A stretch of 64,000 nt of DNA. It comes from Aricia agestis. Lineage: Eukaryota; Arthropoda; Insecta; Lepidoptera; Lycaenidae. The stretch is taken from the NCBI RefSeq assembly GCF_905147365.1, contig NC_056417.1, positions 14,406,501 to 14,470,500 of the forward strand. Direction: 5' to 3'. The notes beneath the pieces were generated by a model that worked only from the letters and a program-made list of their open reading frames with translations, was not told where the DNA came from and did not search any database. Position numbers and translations under genes: made by a program. Position 1 is the stretch's first letter; each line of letters opens with the position of its first letter. Positions 63,850 to 64,000 of the stretch are shown one piece after another.

Positions 63850-64000
63850 GCTGCGTTTCCACTGAAGCGGAGCGGAGCGGTGCGGAGCTTAGCGGTGCCG
63901 AATTGACCAATCACCATGCTCGAAATCTTCGCTGTCATTCCGCTGGAATAGCACGATTGGTCAATCCGGGCACCGCTAAGCTCCACTCCGCTCCGCTCCG
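63849..64000. mobile_element. Hairpin MITE reaching the window edge
   Basis: GAAGCGGAGCGGAGCGG, GGAGCTTAGCGGTGCC and AATTGACCAATC are mirrored by GATTGGTCAATC, GGCACCGCTAAGCTCC and CGCTCCGCTCCG. The right end is cut by the window. Confidence 0.8.

Overview
This window is nuclear DNA from an insect, very probably a moth or butterfly. The genes are spliced eukaryotic genes, and the intergenic and intronic DNA is AT-rich and packed with short repeats of lepidopteran character: a Metulj-like SINE in six copies, non-autonomous Helitron-like elements, tRNA-derived SINEs and many inverted-repeat MITEs. I found no virus, CRISPR array, rRNA gene or convincing functional tRNA gene.

Four host genes can be rebuilt exon by exon, and every exon phase closes. 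(1) 2867-21842, plus strand: acylamino-acid-releasing enzyme (APEH, an S9 serine peptidase), 731 aa from 15 constitutive-length exons. It also has an alternative catalytic exon at 20358-20652 that replaces exons 12+13 with matching phases. (2) 36627-38999, plus: a two-exon FoxJ1-type forkhead factor, 311 aa. (3) 43414-46157, minus: a GMC (glucose dehydrogenase-like) FAD oxidoreductase, 602 aa, three exons. (4) 47880-50124, minus: Rab geranylgeranyltransferase beta subunit, 333 aa, six exons. These genes do not form one pathway.

Layout: 1-2700 holds hairpin repeats and a promoter-proximal repeat. 2.8-21.9 kb is APEH; its introns hold a Helitron-like element carrying an intact mariner and a second long-inverted-repeat element, a truncated LINE, a broken Tc1-like transposase, a hAT-like element and two minisatellites. 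22-36.5 kb has no host gene but holds a near-complete RTE-type retrotransposon (27.7-31 kb) with a candidate HDV-like ribozyme at its 5' end. 36.6-39 kb is foxj1, 39-43.3 kb is repeats, and 43.4-50.1 kb holds the two minus-strand genes. 50.2-64 kb is repeat-dominated, with a composite element bounded by 8-bp target-site duplications (54.8-57.5 kb), a tRNA-SINE and two nested TIR elements (61.1-62.8 kb).

The most interesting signal is the APEH locus. Two diverged versions of the segment carrying the nucleophilic serine are both intact, both flanked by splice sites, and have identical boundary phases. Including both or neither gives an early stop, which is the arithmetic of mutually exclusive exons. 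A second notable signal is at least eleven short, perfect or near-perfect palindromes of otherwise unrelated sequence, which suggests repeated snap-back template switching.
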